This document shows positions 7,235 to 8,803 of a stretch of DNA of 8,803 nucleotides, piece after piece. Position numbers and translations under genes: made by a program. The notes below the pieces were generated by a model. The model worked only from the letters and a program-made list of their open reading frames with translations. It did not search any database and was not told where the DNA came from. Every line of letters starts with the position of its first letter. The stretch's first letter is position 1. Source of the DNA: Candidatus Nealsoniibacteriota bacterium (GTDB lineage: Bacteria > Patescibacteriota > Minisyncoccia > Minisyncoccales > GWA2-38-27); contig PWMZ01000017.1 of NCBI GenBank assembly GCA_003559065.1, positions 1 to 8,803 of the forward strand, written 5' to 3'.

Positions 7235-7744
7235 ATGTTTTTAAACCCAGAAGAAATATTAAAAAAACTTAATTTAAGAGAAAATATGGTGGCAGCCGAT
7301 TTCGGTTGTGGCTCAGGTGGTTTTACTATTCCTTTAGCTGAAAAATTAGAAAATGGCATAGTTTTTGCTTTGGATATTCAAGAGGAACCTTTAAATGCCT
7401 TAAAAAACAGGGCCTCCGGTCTTTCTAATATCAGGACGGTAAGGTGCAATTTGGAAACACCTGGTTCTTCAAAAATTCAAGACTCTTTTGTTGATTTTAT
7501 TTTTATAATAAATACTTTGTTTCAAGCAGAAAAAATAGAAAGTATAATTGAAGAAGCAAAAAGAATTTTGAAACCGGGAGGAAAATTATTAATAATTGAT
7601 TGGAAAGAAGAAACTTCGCAAGGACCGAATGAAAAGCTTTCTTTTGATAAGCTTGAAAAAATATTAAAAGAAAATAAATTTGAGAAAGAGGAAGAAATTG
7701 ACGGCGGTAATTATCATCGAGGAGTTTTAATGAAAAAGCCTTGA
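7235..7744 (+). CDS. Class I SAM-dependent methyltransferase
   Basis: A 169-aa Rossmann-fold methyltransferase. Motif I ADFGCGSGGFT (residues 21-31) forms the SAM-binding glycine loop. Asp47 in FALDI is the expected acidic ligand for the SAM ribose. The later strand and turn RILKPGGKLLIIDW (110-123) is typical of UbiE/Methyltransf_11-type enzymes. The substrate cannot be told from sequence: the C-terminal part is short and lacks a recognisable substrate domain, so a small molecule, RNA or protein are all possible. The start is 1 nt after the gyrA stop, with no Shine-Dalgarno site, so translational coupling in the gyrA operon is likely. Its TGA stop overlaps the -35 box of the next promoter. 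This is the only gene in the window ending in TGA. Confidence 0.88.
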   Translation: MFLNPEEILKKLNLRENMVAADFGCGSGGFTIPLAEKLENGIVFALDIQEEPLNALKNRASGLSNIRTVRCNLETPGSSKIQDSFVDFIFIINTLFQAEKIESIIEEAKRILKPGGKLLIIDWKEETSQGPNEKLSFDKLEKILKENKFEKEEEIDGGNYHRGVLMKKP

Positions 7745-7768
7745 TTAGTTTTTTTTATAACATATAAT
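7741..7768 (+). promoter_or_regulatory. Strong sigma-70-type promoter for the pilin-like genes, leaderless geometry
   Basis: A -35 box TTGATT (7741-7746) that overlaps the methyltransferase stop codon, a 16-nt spacer containing an 8-T run, and a consensus -10 TATAAT (7763-7768). The ATG at 7775 follows after 6 nt, so transcription is expected to start at or next to the start codon. The T run could also weakly end the upstream transcript, but no clear hairpin precedes it. Confidence 0.65.
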
Positions 7769-7774
7769 GAAACA

Positions 7775-8152
7775 ATGAAAATAATTTCTTTAATAATAAT
7801 GCTTTCCCTTATTTCCCCTTTCTTAGTGGGGGCTATTGAACTTGAAAACCCCTTGGAATATGATTCTTTCGGCGAACTTTTTGGAGCGATTTTGAACTTC
7901 ATTATGTGGTTAGCGATTGCCTTGATGCCTATTGCCGTTTTGATAGCTGCTTTCAATTTGATTGGGGCGGGAGACAATCCGGAAAAAGTGCAAACAGCCA
8001 AGAACATATTAAAATGGGCGATTATTGGTTTAGCCATTGTTTTGTCAGCCAGAGCATTGTATGCTGTTATAATGAGAGTTATAGTAGAAGGTGATTATAC
8101 TATCGAACAAGAAAGACGATTTTTTCCAGATTACTTAACCTTAAAAGAATAA
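7775..8152 (+). CDS. VirB2/TrbC-like (T4SS pilin-type) small membrane protein, copy 1
   Basis: A 125-aa exported or membrane protein with a probable signal peptide (residues 1-20, ending VGA). A short polar stretch is followed by two hydrophobic helices (about 39-64 and 78-102). They are joined by a charged turn with GDNPEKVQTAKN. This arrangement of signal peptide, helix, G-D-x-E-K turn and helix is that of VirB2/TrbC-type pilins and the related short T4SS-pilin family frequent in CPR bacteria. A C-terminal tail of about 23 residues, rich in charged and aromatic residues, is absent from copy 2. It heads a row of three similar genes. Mature pilins of this family form the extracellular filament of type IV secretion or conjugation systems, but whether this organism uses them for DNA transfer, attachment or uptake cannot be told here. 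Confidence 0.75.
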   Translation: MKIISLIIMLSLISPFLVGAIELENPLEYDSFGELFGAILNFIMWLAIALMPIAVLIAAFNLIGAGDNPEKVQTAKNILKWAIIGLAIVLSARALYAVIMRVIVEGDYTIEQERRFFPDYLTLKE

Positions 8153-8186
8153 ATTAAAGGTCGAAATTAAAAAATAAAATAAAAAA

Positions 8187-8537
8187 ATGAAAAAACTTAT
8201 ATTAATTTTACCGATAGTAGGATTGTTAGCTTTTTCTCCTTTGCTTGGTTTAGCTCAAGTAGACACCATAGATCTTACCGATGATGCTCCCGTAATTGCA
8301 GACTTAGATGGCCTTATGGCAACTATGCAAACGCTTATTAATGCCATGTTTTGGTTTTTAATGGCTTTAACGGTAGTGTTTGTTATTTATGCTGCTTATC
8401 TTTTCCTCACCGGAGGCCAGGACCAAGAGAAAATTGATAAAGCTAGACGAGTAGTTATTTATGCTATTGTTGCTGTAGTGGTTGCTATGTTAGCTCAAGG
8501 ATTGTTTAGAATAGTATTGAACTTCTTAGGAGAATAG
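8187..8537 (+). CDS. VirB2/TrbC-like (T4SS pilin-type) small membrane protein, copy 2
   Basis: A 116-aa protein with a signal peptide (residues 1-23, likely cleavage after GLA), a short acidic segment (25-42), and two hydrophobic helices (about 50-74 and 88-113). The turn between them reads GGQDQEKIDKARR, closely parallel to copy 1. The YAAYLFL segment before the turn recurs almost unchanged in copy 3 as YAAYQFL, so copies 2 and 3 look closer to each other than to copy 1. It lies 34 nt after copy 1 with no terminator between, so it is probably co-transcribed. A TAAAAT ending 6 nt before the ATG copies the -10 spacing of the other promoters, but no -35 is evident. No Shine-Dalgarno sequence is placed correctly. 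A strong terminator follows. Confidence 0.78.
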   Translation: MKKLILILPIVGLLAFSPLLGLAQVDTIDLTDDAPVIADLDGLMATMQTLINAMFWFLMALTVVFVIYAAYLFLTGGQDQEKIDKARRVVIYAIVAVVVAMLAQGLFRIVLNFLGE

Positions 8538-8550
8538 AACGAGTTAAAGG

Positions 8551-8580
8551 ACAACCCCTTTCGAGGGGTTGTTTTTTTTT
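8551..8580 (+). terminator. Rho-independent terminator after pilin copy 2, UUCG tetraloop
   Basis: A 9-bp perfect stem (8551-8559 with 8564-8572, including four G-C pairs in a row) closed by a TTCG tetraloop (8560-8563) is followed by a run of nine T ending at 8580. This is the clearest terminator in the window. Its descending arm and T run also contain the -35 box of the next promoter. Confidence 0.93.
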
Positions 8581-8596
8581 GCTCAAAGATTATAAT
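8569..8596 (+). promoter_or_regulatory. Sigma-70-type promoter for pilin copy 3, overlapping the terminator
   Basis: A -35 box TTGTTT (8569-8574) lies inside the terminator's 3' arm and T run. After a 16-nt spacer comes a consensus -10 TATAAT (8591-8596). The ATG at 8604 follows after 7 nt, so the transcript should have essentially no leader. Confidence 0.6.
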
Positions 8597-8603
8597 AAAG
8601 AAT

Positions 8604-8803
8604 ATGAAAAAATATTTTTTAATCTTTATTGGTTTAACTTTTTCTTTTCTAGCCTACGCTGGAGAAGCAGATAAAGAATTTTTTGGTATACTTCAAAGAG
8701 TGATTAACTTTTTATTCTGGGCACTAATGATAGCTACGATTTTTTTAGTTCTTTATGCTGCTTATCAATTTTTACTTTCTGACGGTGACCCAGATAAAGT
8801 GAG
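8604..8803 (+). CDS. VirB2/TrbC-like (T4SS pilin-type) small membrane protein, copy 3, 3' truncated by window edge
   Basis: The open frame runs from ATG 8604 to the window end, giving 66 complete codons. A signal peptide (residues 1-19, ending AYA) is followed by a short charged stretch and one hydrophobic helix (about 33-58) containing NFLFWALMIAT and YAAYQFL. The turn SDGDPDKV then marks the expected junction to the second helix, which lies beyond the edge. The architecture and the GDPDK turn match copies 1 and 2 (GDNPEK and GQDQEK). It has its own promoter behind a terminator, so its expression can differ from the other two copies. Confidence 0.72.
   Translation, partial: MKKYFLIFIGLTFSFLAYAGEADKEFFGILQRVINFLFWALMIATIFLVLYAAYQFLLSDGDPDKV

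Noticed and set aside
7742..7744. TGA as a sense codon (code 25, as in Gracilibacteria/SR1)
   Set aside because: None of the long genes has an in-frame TGA, and the methyltransferase ends at a sensible length at its TGA.
7745..7762. Rho-independent terminator after the methyltransferase
   Set aside because: There is an 8-T run but no convincing GC-containing hairpin before it; the run is explained as the spacer of the pilin promoter.
8175..8180. A separate promoter (TAAAAT) directly before pilin copy 2
   Set aside because: The spacing to the ATG fits, but the region is almost pure A/T and no -35 box lies 16-18 nt upstream, so the match is likely chance.

Overview
The window looks like part of a chromosome from a Patescibacteria/CPR-type bacterium, probably Parcubacteria-like. 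The inference rests on several things: AT-rich coding, very tight gene packing, short versions of core proteins (a three-domain S1 protein and an 80-aa membrane protein inside a gyrA operon), two tRNA genes without an encoded CCA, and tandem small pilin-like genes of the VirB2/TrbC sort that are common in these genomes. The standard code (table 11) fits: TGA serves as a stop once, and no long gene has it in frame. I could not run any search, so the taxon is an inference.

Layout. (1) 1-495, plus strand: the C-terminal part of a reverse transcriptase resembling those of diversity-generating retroelements, cut by the left edge. (2) 557-3397, minus strand: a unit reading S1-domain protein, then ftsH, then tRNA-Ile(UAU), then tRNA-Val(GAC). 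The tRNA-Ile starts at the base right after the ftsH stop codon. (3) 3398-3471: a divergent promoter region whose two -35 boxes are 1 bp apart. Both promoters place the transcription start at or within a few bases of the start codon. (4) 3472-7744, plus strand: an operon of an MBL-fold protein that has lost its metal ligands, an 80-aa single-pass membrane protein, gyrA interrupted by a 158-aa mini-intein, and a SAM-dependent methyltransferase. Junctions are overlapping or 1 nt apart. (5) 7741-8803, plus strand: three tandem small pilin-like genes with signal peptides and two membrane helices. A UUCG-loop terminator follows the second gene and overlaps the promoter of the third, which runs off the right edge.

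How it fits together. The left half is housekeeping (translation, membrane protein quality control, tRNA supply) and the middle is DNA topology. The right end is the start of a surface or secretion-pilus locus. The most notable signals are the gyrA mini-intein just upstream of the catalytic tyrosine, a tRNA-Ile with a genuine UAU anticodon, the ftsH/tRNA junction with no spacer, a repeated leaderless-promoter geometry, a putative MBL pseudoenzyme, and non-canonical residues at both main quinolone-contact positions of GyrA.
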